From positions 1-15,328 of the forward strand of contig JAAXQM010000085.1 of the NCBI GenBank assembly GCA_012974295.1: DNA of 15,328 nt, given 5' to 3'. The stretch comes from Dehalococcoidales bacterium (GTDB taxonomy: Bacteria > Chloroflexota > Dehalococcoidia > E44-bin15). Both the position numbers and the translations under genes were made by a program. Shown in pieces: positions 7,612-14,879 of this stretch; position 1 is the stretch's first letter; each line of letters begins with the position of its first letter. The notes below the pieces were generated by a model. That model made no database searches and had not been told where the DNA came from. It saw only the letters and a list, made by a program, of their open reading frames with translations.

Positions 7612-7640
7612 AGTCTAAGCCTTCAGACAATGTCTGTCAA
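7612..7640 (-). promoter_or_regulatory. Sigma70-type promoter for the deiodinase-like/SagB operon
   Basis: On the minus strand TTGACA (7640-7635) is followed, after exactly 17 bases, by TAGACT (7617-7612; four of six match TATAAT). It would give a leader of about 150 bases before the ATG at 7458. Confidence 0.5.
7624..7636. promoter_or_regulatory. Operator-like perfect palindrome inside the promoter spacer
   Basis: CAGACA-A-TGTCTG, perfect 6-base arms with a single central base. It lies between the predicted -35 and -10 boxes and overlaps the -35 box by two bases, a position suited to a repressor. The binding protein is not known; the neighbouring regulator is a candidate only by closeness. 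Confidence 0.45.
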
Positions 7641-7677
7641 ACTTTTATGGATATAAAGTATCGACTCCATATTACTG

Positions 7678-7800
7678 GAGACTGCTGTAAGAGTCTTGAT
7701 CAACCCCCTATATCCCCCAGTCTTGGGGGACTTTTTGTATCTGGGGGACACCCCCAGACCCCCGGCATGAAGTATCCTGCACCTCTTTCTCAGTAGTCTC
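7678..7800 (+). repeat. 122-bp interspersed repeat, copy 4 (best-preserved)
   Basis: Terminal inverted repeats GAGACTGCTG (7678-7687) and CAGTAGTCTC (7791-7800). Both internal hairpins are perfect: TCCCCCA-GTCT-TGGGGGA and CTGGGGG-ACA-CCCCCAG. No clear target-site duplication flanks it. Confidence 0.93.
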
Positions 7801-7874
7801 TTCTGATAAGGGTGTTACGTGGAGTCTCTACTACTCTACATTGTCATCATAGGCATATGATGCATCTACATTAT

Positions 7875-7992
7875 GCAATTGCTGAATTAGTCTTGATCAA
7901 CCCCCTAAGTCCCCCAATCTTGGTGGATCTATTAAGCTGGGGTACACCCCCAGACCCCGGCATAAAGTATCTTGCACCTCTTTTTAGCATTA
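7875..7992 (+). repeat. 122-bp interspersed repeat, copy 5 (diverged ends)
   Basis: Same order of blocks as copy 4 with scattered substitutions; the ends have decayed (GCAATTGCTG on the left, TTTTTAGCATTAGC on the right). Same orientation as copy 4, about 74 bases further on, upstream of the regulator gene. Confidence 0.85.
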
Positions 7993-7996
7993 GCAC

Positions 7997-8025
7997 TTGA
8001 CATTCAATTCAAATAATACTAACCT
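7997..8025 (+). promoter_or_regulatory. Possible promoter of the regulator gene
   Basis: A perfect TTGACA (7997-8002) lies 51 bases before the GTG start, but the -10 at 17-base spacing (TAACCT) matches poorly. It begins right after repeat copy 5. Confidence 0.3.
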
Positions 8026-8040
8026 CCTAATAGCTCGTAA

Positions 8041-8046
8041 AGGAGG
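8041..8046 (+). promoter_or_regulatory. Ribosome binding site deciding a GTG start
   Basis: AGGAGG six bases before GTG at 8053, which supports this non-ATG start for the regulator. Confidence 0.85.
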
Positions 8047-8052
8047 ATTGTT

Positions 8053-9018
8053 GTGACATTTGGTCAAAGGTTGAGGGAACTGCGAAAAGCAAAGGGCATG
8101 ACTCAAATGGATCTGGCCAATGATATAGGAATAAACTTCACATATTTAAGTAAACTGGAAACCGGAGTCGTACCTCCACCAAGAGAGAAAACCATCTTAG
8201 CTTTGGCCAGAGAACTCGACGCAGACATAGATGAACTATTCGGCCTTGCCAAAAAGATTCCTTCTTCCTTATTTAAACAGGTTACTCCGGATAAAATAAA
8301 AAAGCTGCGAACTATTCTGGATGAAGAAGAGGCACCAATACAGAGCATTGATCAGCCAGAAGCACCTGACATCGAACGCACACAAGCAGAACAGTTACTA
8401 ACTCAAGAGGCAGAAAGGTTTCGTGTGATTATAGAGAATTCCGTTGATGGTATTTTGATAATGAACAGTGATCTGGACATCATCTATGAAACTCCATCAG
8501 CAGCACGTATCCTCGGTTACGATCCGGGAGAATTGGCTGGCAAGATGGCACTCAGTATCGTACACGAGGATGATGCTTCAATGTTAGCCCATGAGTTTAA
8601 TCAAGTATTACAGGGCGCAGGGGGAACTGGACACGCAGCGGCTCGTGTTAAACACAAGGACGGTACATGGCGTCTAGTTGAAGCCGTAGCTATAAACCTT
8701 CTCCATAACCCAGCAGTAAACGGAATAGTTGTTAACTACCGGGATATTACTGATAGCAGACAATATGAAGTAGCACAAGTCCGTTATGCAGTTGATTTAG
8801 CAATAGGGGAAGAGTACCGCTTAACGGATACTGAAAAAGAAGTGCTGAGAATGATGGTGGAGGGACAGACCAACTCTCAGATAGCTGAGCGGCTGGTAAC
8901 AAGCAATTCCACCATTAAATTCCACGTTGGCAATATACTCAGGAAACTGGGTGCCACAAACCGCACAGAAGCAGTGGCCCTAGCCTTGCGACGCTACTTA
9001 GTTACCCAACCAAGATAA
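8053..9018 (+). CDS. XRE-PAS-LuxR transcription regulator with two DNA-binding domains
   Basis: A 321-residue regulator starting at GTG. Domains in order: an XRE/Cro-type helix-turn-helix (residues 3-62, GMTQMDLANDIGINFTYLSKLE), an acidic linker, a PAS sensor domain (about 123-235, starting RFRVIIENSVDGILIMN, ending VVNYRDITD), and a LuxR-type helix-turn-helix at the C-terminus (255-316, LTDTEKEVLRMMVEGQTNSQIAERL...STIKFHVGNILRKLG in outline). No receiver domain or membrane segment is present, so it is likely a one-component cytoplasmic sensor whose PAS domain binds a small molecule or cofactor. It is divergent from the deiodinase-like operon and upstream of the FAD-oxidoreductase operon, so either could be its target. 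The domain calls are firm; ligand and targets are unknown. Confidence 0.92.
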   Translation: MTFGQRLRELRKAKGMTQMDLANDIGINFTYLSKLETGVVPPPREKTILALARELDADIDELFGLAKKIPSSLFKQVTPDKIKKLRTILDEEEAPIQSIDQPEAPDIERTQAEQLLTQEAERFRVIIENSVDGILIMNSDLDIIYETPSAARILGYDPGELAGKMALSIVHEDDASMLAHEFNQVLQGAGGTGHAAARVKHKDGTWRLVEAVAINLLHNPAVNGIVVNYRDITDSRQYEVAQVRYAVDLAIGEEYRLTDTEKEVLRMMVEGQTNSQIAERLVTSNSTIKFHVGNILRKLGATNRTEAVALALRRYLVTQPR

Positions 9019-9109
9019 AACCCACCATTGGTCTAGGGAAAAACCCCTCCTTCGCCTAGTTATCAATCGAGTGACTTTCCTTTATATTGCTATCCATATC
9101 AGGTAACTG

Positions 9110-9127
9110 TACCAGTGGTATTTTTTT
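9110..9127 (+). terminator. Weak possible terminator after the regulator gene
   Basis: TACC-AGT-GGTA stem (4-5 pairs) followed by seven T. The stem is short, so efficiency is doubtful. Confidence 0.3.
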
Positions 9128-9144
9128 AAGCGTTGAACTCTTTT

Positions 9145-9150
9145 TATAAT
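9145..9150 (+). promoter_or_regulatory. Possible -10 box for the FAD oxidoreductase operon
   Basis: A perfect TATAAT stands 54 bases before the ATG at 9205. No good -35 is seen at 16-18 base spacing (only a T-run), so it is uncertain. Confidence 0.3.
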
Positions 9151-9190
9151 CGTGCCAAGAGATGCACGTTGAAAGAGATAGGATAGAAAA

Positions 9191-9196
9191 AGGAGG
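9191..9196 (+). promoter_or_regulatory. Ribosome binding site deciding the FAD oxidoreductase start
   Basis: AGGAGG eight bases before ATG at 9205; the in-frame TTG at 9199 is only two bases from it and is less likely. Confidence 0.8.
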
Positions 9197-9204
9197 ATTT
9201 GAAA

Positions 9205-10764
9205 ATGGCTGACTATGATGCAATCGTTGTAGGTGCAGGACACAATGGTCTCACGGCAGCAACAGTTCTCGCCAAGAATGGACTCTCCGTACTTTGTTTG
9301 GAGAAGAACAACTGGGTTGGAGGCCAAGCATCGACCAGAGAGCTGTTCGATGGGTTCAAGCACAACATTGGTGCCTGGGCCCTACTCATCTTCCGCGCTG
9401 AGATGGTAAAGCGCCTGGAACTAGAGAAGTACGGCCTTGAGCTGGTCAGACCCCGCAGTTCTTACTGTGTAATTGGCGCACCTGAAGATAAACCTTTTAT
9501 CGGCTATACCGATACAACCGAGATGATGGAGCATCTGGCAAACGACCATGGTCCGGATGCATTAGAAGGCATGGCCAACATATACAACTACCTAATGAAG
9601 TATAAGGAACTATCAGATAAGGATATATTCAAGGCACCCAGTTCCATCGATAAGCTTATCGCTAATGCACCAGACAAAGAGAGCAGGGAGATCCTTCTTC
9701 AGACTGTCTACGGGAGTGTGATGGATGTGATCCGCAAGTTTTTCCCCGATCCGAAGAAGCACCGCCTTATTCTAGGGTCACTGTGTGCAGCATCAATCGA
9801 TGGTACAAACACCGGTCCGTTCACACCCGGCAGTGCGCTTTCCATGGCATACCACTATACGCTGGGCGACGCATTCGACTTCAGAACTCCGAAGGGGGGT
9901 ATAGGCGCCCTCTCAGATTCCATTTTGAGGGCACTGGAGGACCACGGCGGAAAGGTCCGGCTTGGAGCTTCTGTTAAGCGATTCCTAATAAACAACGGAA
10001 AGATTACCGGTGTCGAACTCAAGAGTGGTGAAAAGATTACCGCTGAGATCGTGCTGTCAAACCTTGACGCGTATACTACGTTCCTCGGCCTTGCCGGAGA
10101 AGAGCATCTTCCATCAGACTTCGTAAACCTGGTAAAGGATATCGAATATAGGAACGGCTATGTTCAGATCCACATGACCCTTAAGGAAATGCCCGAGTTT
10201 ACCGGTCACCTCGCCTTTACCAATGAGAGCGACATCCGCTGGGTCATGGCGTATATCCCCTCTGCGGAGTATCTATCACGCTGCTGGGAGCAGTACCGCA
10301 AAGGCCAGGTCCCTGACGATCCTGTCGCCTACTGCTGTTTCCCCAGCGTCAGAGATCCCAGCCTGGCGCCTTCAGGCTATCACACCTGCACCATTTTCGC
10401 TCACTACTTCCCCTATAACGTACCGAAGGGTAAAATCAAGGAACTCGGCAATATGATGGCCGAGCGCATGATAGACAAGATTGCGCAGTATGCTCCAAAC
10501 TTCCGCGGCGCGATCATGGACAAGGTGGTTCTCACGCAGCAGTACTTCGAAAGCACTTTCAATGCTACAGCGGGGGATTTCTGCGGCGGCCTCATCCAGC
10601 CCAGCCAGATGTGGGATCGGCGGCCTGTTCCGGGCTATTCCGATTACACCACACCGATTAAGAACCTGTTCATGTGCGGTTCTGCCTGTCATCCTGGACC
10701 TGGCATAACCTGCGTACCTGGCTACAACGGCGCCGAAGCGGCACTGGGGAAATTGGATAAGTAG
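9205..10764 (+). CDS. Phytoene-desaturase-like NAD(P)/FAD-dependent oxidoreductase
   Basis: A 519-residue flavoprotein of the phytoene dehydrogenase / PYROXD2-like group. The dinucleotide-binding motif IVVGAGHNGLTAA is at residues 7-19, followed by an acidic end of the second strand (LEKN) and the GGQAS segment typical of this group. GGIGALSDSILRALEDHGG near residue 230 and the C-terminal NLFMCGSACHPGPGITCVPGYNGA fit the FAD-binding family. No signal peptide is seen. Members desaturate or isomerise carotenoid-like, fatty or other hydrophobic substrates, but most of this subgroup is uncharacterised. Here no carotenoid genes are nearby; instead an AOR follows after 46 bases and an APS kinase after that, so a role in a lipid or terpenoid-type oxidation pathway is a guess. 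Family assignment is firm, function is not. Confidence 0.92.
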   Translation: MADYDAIVVGAGHNGLTAATVLAKNGLSVLCLEKNNWVGGQASTRELFDGFKHNIGAWALLIFRAEMVKRLELEKYGLELVRPRSSYCVIGAPEDKPFIGYTDTTEMMEHLANDHGPDALEGMANIYNYLMKYKELSDKDIFKAPSSIDKLIANAPDKESREILLQTVYGSVMDVIRKFFPDPKKHRLILGSLCAASIDGTNTGPFTPGSALSMAYHYTLGDAFDFRTPKGGIGALSDSILRALEDHGGKVRLGASVKRFLINNGKITGVELKSGEKITAEIVLSNLDAYTTFLGLAGEEHLPSDFVNLVKDIEYRNGYVQIHMTLKEMPEFTGHLAFTNESDIRWVMAYIPSAEYLSRCWEQYRKGQVPDDPVAYCCFPSVRDPSLAPSGYHTCTIFAHYFPYNVPKGKIKELGNMMAERMIDKIAQYAPNFRGAIMDKVVLTQQYFESTFNATAGDFCGGLIQPSQMWDRRPVPGYSDYTTPIKNLFMCGSACHPGPGITCVPGYNGAEAALGKLDK

Positions 10765-10775
10765 AAATCATCTCA

Positions 10776-10792
10776 CTGTAGTATAGCTACAG
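10776..10792 (+). other. Intercistronic hairpin
   Basis: CTGTAG-TATAG-CTACAG, a perfect 6-bp stem with a 5-base loop in the 46-base gap between the FAD enzyme and the second AOR. There is no T-run, so it is more likely an mRNA stability or processing stem than a terminator. Confidence 0.4.
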
Positions 10793-10810
10793 CACAGAGG
10801 AGATCGTTAT

Positions 10811-12733
10811 ATGACAGAGCACTTCGGATATGCCGGTAATATACTGAGAGTAGACCTGTCCTCAGGTACTGTTAGTTCAACGCCCACAAAAAAATACGTT
10901 GATGGGTTCCTGGGGGGCAGGGGTATAGGTACAAAGATATATTGGGAAGAGGTAACGCCAGAGGTGGCAGCCTTCGATCCTGAGAACCGCCTCATATTCG
11001 TTACGGGACCAGCAACGGGGATTCCCCCCGCTGGTTCGCGAACGCAGATATATGGGAAGTCCCCTGCCAGAATCCCGGAAGGATTCTGTTATAGCAATTT
11101 TGGTGGAAGCTGGGGGGCACAGCTCAAGTTTGCCGGGTTCGATGGACTCATAGTTCAGGGCAAATCAGAGAGGCCCGTTTATCTCCTTATCCGGGACGGC
11201 ACTGCCGAGATACGGGATGCCTCTGCTCTCTGGGGCAAGGGTACGGTTGAGGTACGAGAAGCCCTGAAGAGTGAACTGGGACGCAACGTTAGAGTGATTG
11301 CCACTGGCCCTGCTGGAGAGAATGGAGTTGTGTTCGCCAATCTCCTTGCCGATGAAGATGCCAGTGGCTCAAGCGGTTTCGGTGCAGTCATGGGCGACAA
11401 GAAGCTCAAAGCCATTGCTGTGACAGGAAGCGGTAAGTTAGCCGTAGCCGACAAAGACAAACTACGGGAAGTGACCAAGTACGTCCGCCATCTGCTGGGA
11501 GACGAGCTACGTGTCGATCCTTCGCTAGATTTACCGCCCGATATGAAGTACGATACCTGTTTTGCCTGCGTAGGGTGCCGGCTGAGGAACCTGTATGAAG
11601 CGAAGGATGGTACCAAAGGCAAATACATGTGTGCATCAGCGCTTTTCTACCAGGAGTTTGCCAAGATGCACTATGGCAGCTGGAATGAGGCGTCCTTTTT
11701 CGCTACCAGAATCTGCGACCAGTACGGTGTAGATGTATGGCCTATCATGTCAATGATCGTTTGGATGCTGCAATGCATGGGAGCAGGCATTCTTACCGAG
11801 GAGAATACAGGCCTCCCCCTGTCAAAGATCGGCAGCCTGGAATTCATAGAGACACTGGTAAAGAAAGTGGCGCTACGTGAAGGCTTTGGAGATGTGCTTG
11901 CACAGGGGCCAGTAAGAGCAGCCGCTTCCCTTGGGGATGAGTCCAAGGCTTTCATGGATAACTGGCTCTCCGATCCGTTAGGCCATATTGTAATGTTTGA
12001 CCCCCGGGTAATGTCCACCACTGGCCTGTTATATGCTATGGAGCCAAGACAACCCATTCCACAAATCTCTGAAATAGCGGGGCGTCTGGTAGCTCACTGG
12101 GTACCCTGGGCCAGCGGAGCACCAGGGGCTTATATTTCCAGCGATGTTCTGCGGGGAATCGGCAAAAAGTTCTGGGGTAGCGAGCTTGCTATGGATTTCT
12201 CTACTCATGAATTTAAAGCCTCCTCGGCCAAAATCACGCAGGACAGAATAGTCGGCAATGAATGCGGAATCTTCTGCATATATATATACCCCCTCTATCA
12301 CTCGCCATCTACAGAAGACTACGTAGGCGATCCCAGCCTTGAGAGCAATATCATATCCGCAGTAACCGGACAGCAGATAGATGAGAAGGGACTGCATAGA
12401 ATCGGTGAGAGGGTATTTAACCTGCACAGAGCTGTAATGGCCCGGGAAGGGCATCGAGGGAGAGAAAGCGATACGATCCCTGAGTTTTGCCATACTCAAC
12501 CCATACAATTTGAATACGCAAACGCAAATCTCCTGGTTCCTGGTAAGGATGGTGAGATAATTTCTAAAAAAGATAATGTGTTATCCCGGGATGCTTTTGA
12601 GAAGATGAAGGACGAGTTCTATGCTCTGCGTGGTTGGGATGTAACTACAGGACTTCAAACCAAGGCTAAGCTTCAGGAGCTAGGGCTTCAAGAGATAACA
12701 GCCGATCTAGAGGCAAGAGGTTTGGTTGTTTAA
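10811..12733 (+). CDS. Divergent aldehyde:ferredoxin oxidoreductase family protein
   Basis: A 640-residue AOR-family protein; GAGGAG lies eight bases before the ATG. The N-terminal pterin-binding domain is well preserved (VDLSSGT at 14-20, GFLGGRGIGTK at 32-42, TGPATG at 65-70, FGGSWGAQLKFAGFDG). The cluster motif is unusual: Cys250, Cys253, Cys256 form CxxCxxC rather than CxxCxxxC, with Cys489 (or Cys485) as the likely fourth ligand. The GPEYET and RGACH active-site segments of classical AOR, both present in the other AOR of this window, are not recognisable here. It therefore probably has another substrate or chemistry. It lies between the FAD enzyme and the APS kinase, 13 bases before the latter, in one operon. 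Tungsten or molybdenum pterin binding is expected from the family but not shown. Confidence 0.9.
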   Translation: MTEHFGYAGNILRVDLSSGTVSSTPTKKYVDGFLGGRGIGTKIYWEEVTPEVAAFDPENRLIFVTGPATGIPPAGSRTQIYGKSPARIPEGFCYSNFGGSWGAQLKFAGFDGLIVQGKSERPVYLLIRDGTAEIRDASALWGKGTVEVREALKSELGRNVRVIATGPAGENGVVFANLLADEDASGSSGFGAVMGDKKLKAIAVTGSGKLAVADKDKLREVTKYVRHLLGDELRVDPSLDLPPDMKYDTCFACVGCRLRNLYEAKDGTKGKYMCASALFYQEFAKMHYGSWNEASFFATRICDQYGVDVWPIMSMIVWMLQCMGAGILTEENTGLPLSKIGSLEFIETLVKKVALREGFGDVLAQGPVRAAASLGDESKAFMDNWLSDPLGHIVMFDPRVMSTTGLLYAMEPRQPIPQISEIAGRLVAHWVPWASGAPGAYISSDVLRGIGKKFWGSELAMDFSTHEFKASSAKITQDRIVGNECGIFCIYIYPLYHSPSTEDYVGDPSLESNIISAVTGQQIDEKGLHRIGERVFNLHRAVMAREGHRGRESDTIPEFCHTQPIQFEYANANLLVPGKDGEIISKKDNVLSRDAFEKMKDEFYALRGWDVTTGLQTKAKLQELGLQEITADLEARGLVV

Positions 12734-12746
12734 TGGAAAGGATACC

Positions 12747-13328
12747 ATGAAAAACACAGCAGTATTGCTAGGAAAAACAATAATAAATCCGGGTGGGTTT
12801 ACGATATGGCTAACCGGGCTTTCAGGTTGCGGAAAATCTACAATTGCTGACGCATTAGCTGAAAAGTTGCAGTTTAATGGTCATAGACCGCAAAGACTCG
12901 ATGGTGACGTCATTAGACAACATCTATGCAAAGAACTGGGATTCAGCAAAGAGGATAGGGATGAGAATATAAGGAGAGCCACATTTCTGGCAAAACTTCT
13001 GACCGATAGCGGTGTTATTACTATAACAACTTTCATCTCGCCCTATCGGGAACTTCGCGAATACGCACGAAAAACAATCGGTAGTTTTATGGAAGTATAC
13101 GTTAAATGCCCGATCGAGGTTTGCATGCAAAGGGATCCCAAAGGGCTATACCAGAAAGCCATAGCCGGGGAGATAAAGAATTTTACCGGCGTCTCTGACC
13201 CATATGAGGCACCGACACAACCCGATGTACTCCTAGAGAGTGATAAGGAAACTGTAGAGGAATGCGTCGCTAAAATTATTGGCAAACTCGATGAACTAAT
13301 GGGGGCTCCTTTACAATCAATCGCATGA
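12747..13328 (+). CDS. cysC: Adenylylsulfate (APS) kinase
   Basis: A 193-residue kinase that phosphorylates adenylylsulfate with ATP to give PAPS, the sulfate donor for sulfotransferases. Motifs: Walker A GLSGCGKST (residues 24-32), LDGD (51-54), the FISPYR segment (97-101) holding the serine equivalent to the classic phospho-serine site, and KGLYQKAIAGEIKNFTGV with PYE (132-153), all diagnostic of CysC. The length is that of a stand-alone enzyme, with no fused sulfurylase. ATG at 12747 follows a weak GGAAAGG site; a TTG at 12726 overlapping the AOR stop is possible but less likely. It is the last gene of the operon with the FAD enzyme and AOR, and lies close to a sulfotransferase. No PAPS reductase or ATP sulfurylase is in the window, which suggests PAPS is for sulfation rather than assimilation. 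Confidence 0.95.
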   Translation: MKNTAVLLGKTIINPGGFTIWLTGLSGCGKSTIADALAEKLQFNGHRPQRLDGDVIRQHLCKELGFSKEDRDENIRRATFLAKLLTDSGVITITTFISPYRELREYARKTIGSFMEVYVKCPIEVCMQRDPKGLYQKAIAGEIKNFTGVSDPYEAPTQPDVLLESDKETVEECVAKIIGKLDELMGAPLQSIA

Positions 13329-13448
13329 TTGCCCATTGTTACAATCGTGGTCTCGTTTCTCAGTAATTGACCTGGAACAAGCAACCCATCAAATATAGAT
13401 AAACTTCTTTAACTATCCATTGGCATTTAATAAGGAGCCATTTTCATG

Positions 13449-13570
13449 AAGAACGCTGAAATAGTCTTGATCAACCCCCTATATCCCCCAGTCTTGGGGG
13501 ACTTGTGAAGCTGGGGGACACCCCCAGACCCCCAGCAGGAAGTATCCTGCACCTCTTTTTCAGCAGTCTC
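13449..13570 (+). repeat. 122-bp interspersed repeat, copy 6
   Basis: Left end AAGAACGCTG, right end CAGCAGTCTC (13561-13570). Both hairpins are perfect, as in copy 4. It lies in the 277-base gap between cysC and the hydrolase gene, 35 bases before the latter's ATG. The rest of that gap shows no gene and no clear promoter. Confidence 0.93.
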
Positions 13571-13605
13571 TGCAATAAATCATGCCAAGTATAGGAGAGA
13601 CCTAA

Positions 13606-14871
13606 ATGAATGACGAAAAAGCTCACGACCTCAGGAAAATTGACCCATCGGTAGGAGGAACAGTTTTTGAGCGGTACTTCACTGGTAAAAATGAGGCAAA
13701 TTATGTTGCGCCCAATACAATATTCATGACAACGAACTACGTGAACCTTGTTGCTTTCGAAACGCTTGAAGGGTTGATTCTTGTAGATACCGGGATGGTG
13801 GAGGCTGGCGCTACCGTACTTGAAGAGATTCGCAAGCTTACCAAAGCCCCCCTGCATACCGTGATATTCACCCATGGCCATATGGACCATGCCTTTGGAT
13901 TGAAGCCCTGGCTGGAAGCGGGAGAGAAGCCCCGAGTTATTGCACACGAGAACGTGATTCGCCGCTTTCGCACCTATATGAAGATGGCTCCCATGAACAT
14001 CAATATCAACCGCAACCAGTTCGGCATTGTAGCGGACATCCACTGGCCAGATAAGGAAGGGCTTTTCACGTGGCCTGATACGATATATCGAGATCAGCTT
14101 ACCTTGCATATAGGTGGCGAGATATTTGAGCTTCACCATGCTAAGGGCGAAACCGATGACGCTACCTGGGTTTGGGCCCGTGATCGGGGAATCGTTTGTT
14201 CCGGAGACACATACGTGGGAATGCTGCCCCATTGTGGGAATCCTCAGAAAGTACAGCGCTATCCCGAGGAGTGGGCTGACGGCCTTGAAGCCATCGCCTC
14301 CGTTGGTGCGGAACTGCTTCTTCCCGGTCATGGTCATCCCATGGAAGGGAAAGAGGAGATTCGCAGGCGTTGTCTGATCACAGCCGAAGCGTTGCGTGCC
14401 ATAGTCAAACAGACTCTCGATGGACTAAATGCCGGCCTAACACACGAGGATATCGTAGCCTCAATCAAGATACCGGAACACCTGGCAAAAGAGCCTTTCG
14501 TGGATCCGCTCTATGACCGTCCCGAGTTCATCGCGCGTAATTTGATCCGAAGATACGGTGGCTGGTGGAGCGGGTTCTCGTCTCAACTCCTCCCGGCTAA
14601 AATGGCCGACCAGTCCAGGGAAATAATCAGGCTTGCCGGGGGCGTAGCCCCATTGGTTACGCGAGCCCGGGAACTGATGGACTCCGATCCAGCCCTGGCC
14701 TGCCATCTAGCGGAATGGGCAGCACTGGGTGCACCGGAGGATCGCTCTGCACATGAGTGTGTGATCGACGTTTTCGGCAAACGGGCGGAATCCGAGAACT
14801 CTCTAATGGGAAGGGGACTCCTCTCTTACGCTGCACGAAAATCACAAAAAGTACTGGACTCCCTCGACTAA
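13606..14871 (+). CDS. Metallo-beta-lactamase-fold hydrolase with alkylsulfatase dimerisation domain
   Basis: A 421-residue protein. The N-terminal metallo-beta-lactamase domain has THGHMDH (His90, His92, Asp94, His95), HHAKGETDD (177-185), CSGD (198-201) and LLPGHGHP (His242), a full dinuclear zinc set. The C-terminal part (about 265-400; RYGGWWSG at 316-323, IIRLAGG, ALACHLAEWAALGAPED, ENSLMGRG) matches the dimerisation domain of SdsA1-type alkylsulfatases, which hydrolyse alkyl sulfate esters to alcohol and sulfate. It is shorter than SdsA1-type enzymes (about 650 residues): it lacks the terminal SCP2-like domain, has no signal peptide, and has Asp201 where SdsA1 uses a Glu. A sulfotransferase starts eight bases after its stop. 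Alkylsulfatase-like activity is plausible; other ester or thioester hydrolysis is possible. Confidence 0.88.
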   Translation: MNDEKAHDLRKIDPSVGGTVFERYFTGKNEANYVAPNTIFMTTNYVNLVAFETLEGLILVDTGMVEAGATVLEEIRKLTKAPLHTVIFTHGHMDHAFGLKPWLEAGEKPRVIAHENVIRRFRTYMKMAPMNININRNQFGIVADIHWPDKEGLFTWPDTIYRDQLTLHIGGEIFELHHAKGETDDATWVWARDRGIVCSGDTYVGMLPHCGNPQKVQRYPEEWADGLEAIASVGAELLLPGHGHPMEGKEEIRRRCLITAEALRAIVKQTLDGLNAGLTHEDIVASIKIPEHLAKEPFVDPLYDRPEFIARNLIRRYGGWWSGFSSQLLPAKMADQSREIIRLAGGVAPLVTRARELMDSDPALACHLAEWAALGAPEDRSAHECVIDVFGKRAESENSLMGRGLLSYAARKSQKVLDSLD

Positions 14872-14879
14872 GGATACGG

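Larger units (their letters stand above)
7465..8052. other. Divergent intergenic region between deiodinase-like operon and regulator gene
   Basis: 588 bases without a credible gene. It holds a minus-strand promoter with a palindrome, two copies of the 122-bp repeat separated by about 74 bases, and a possible plus-strand promoter next to the regulator start. Confidence 0.75.

Noticed and set aside
10776..10792. Intrinsic terminator between the FAD enzyme and the divergent AOR
   Set aside because: The stem lacks a following T-run, and the next gene has a strong ribosome site 8 bases before its start, fitting an operon.
13446..13508. Small frame with an AAGGAG site reading MKNAEIVLINPLYPPVLGDL inside repeat copy 6, resembling the start of B12-binding radical SAM proteins
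   Set aside because: The same words arise from the repeat sequence in copies 1 and 5 with different, short continuations. The likeness comes from the repeat's CAACCCCCTATATCCCCC run, and there is no downstream domain.
1037..13570. CRISPR array explanation for the repeats
   Set aside because: Repeats are 122 bases long, kilobases apart and have genes between them; no short regularly spaced repeats exist.
13471..14337. 288-codon minus-strand frame opposite the hydrolase gene
   Set aside because: It runs through repeat copy 6 and antisense to a gene with full metallo-beta-lactamase and dimerisation motifs; its own translation shows no known domain.
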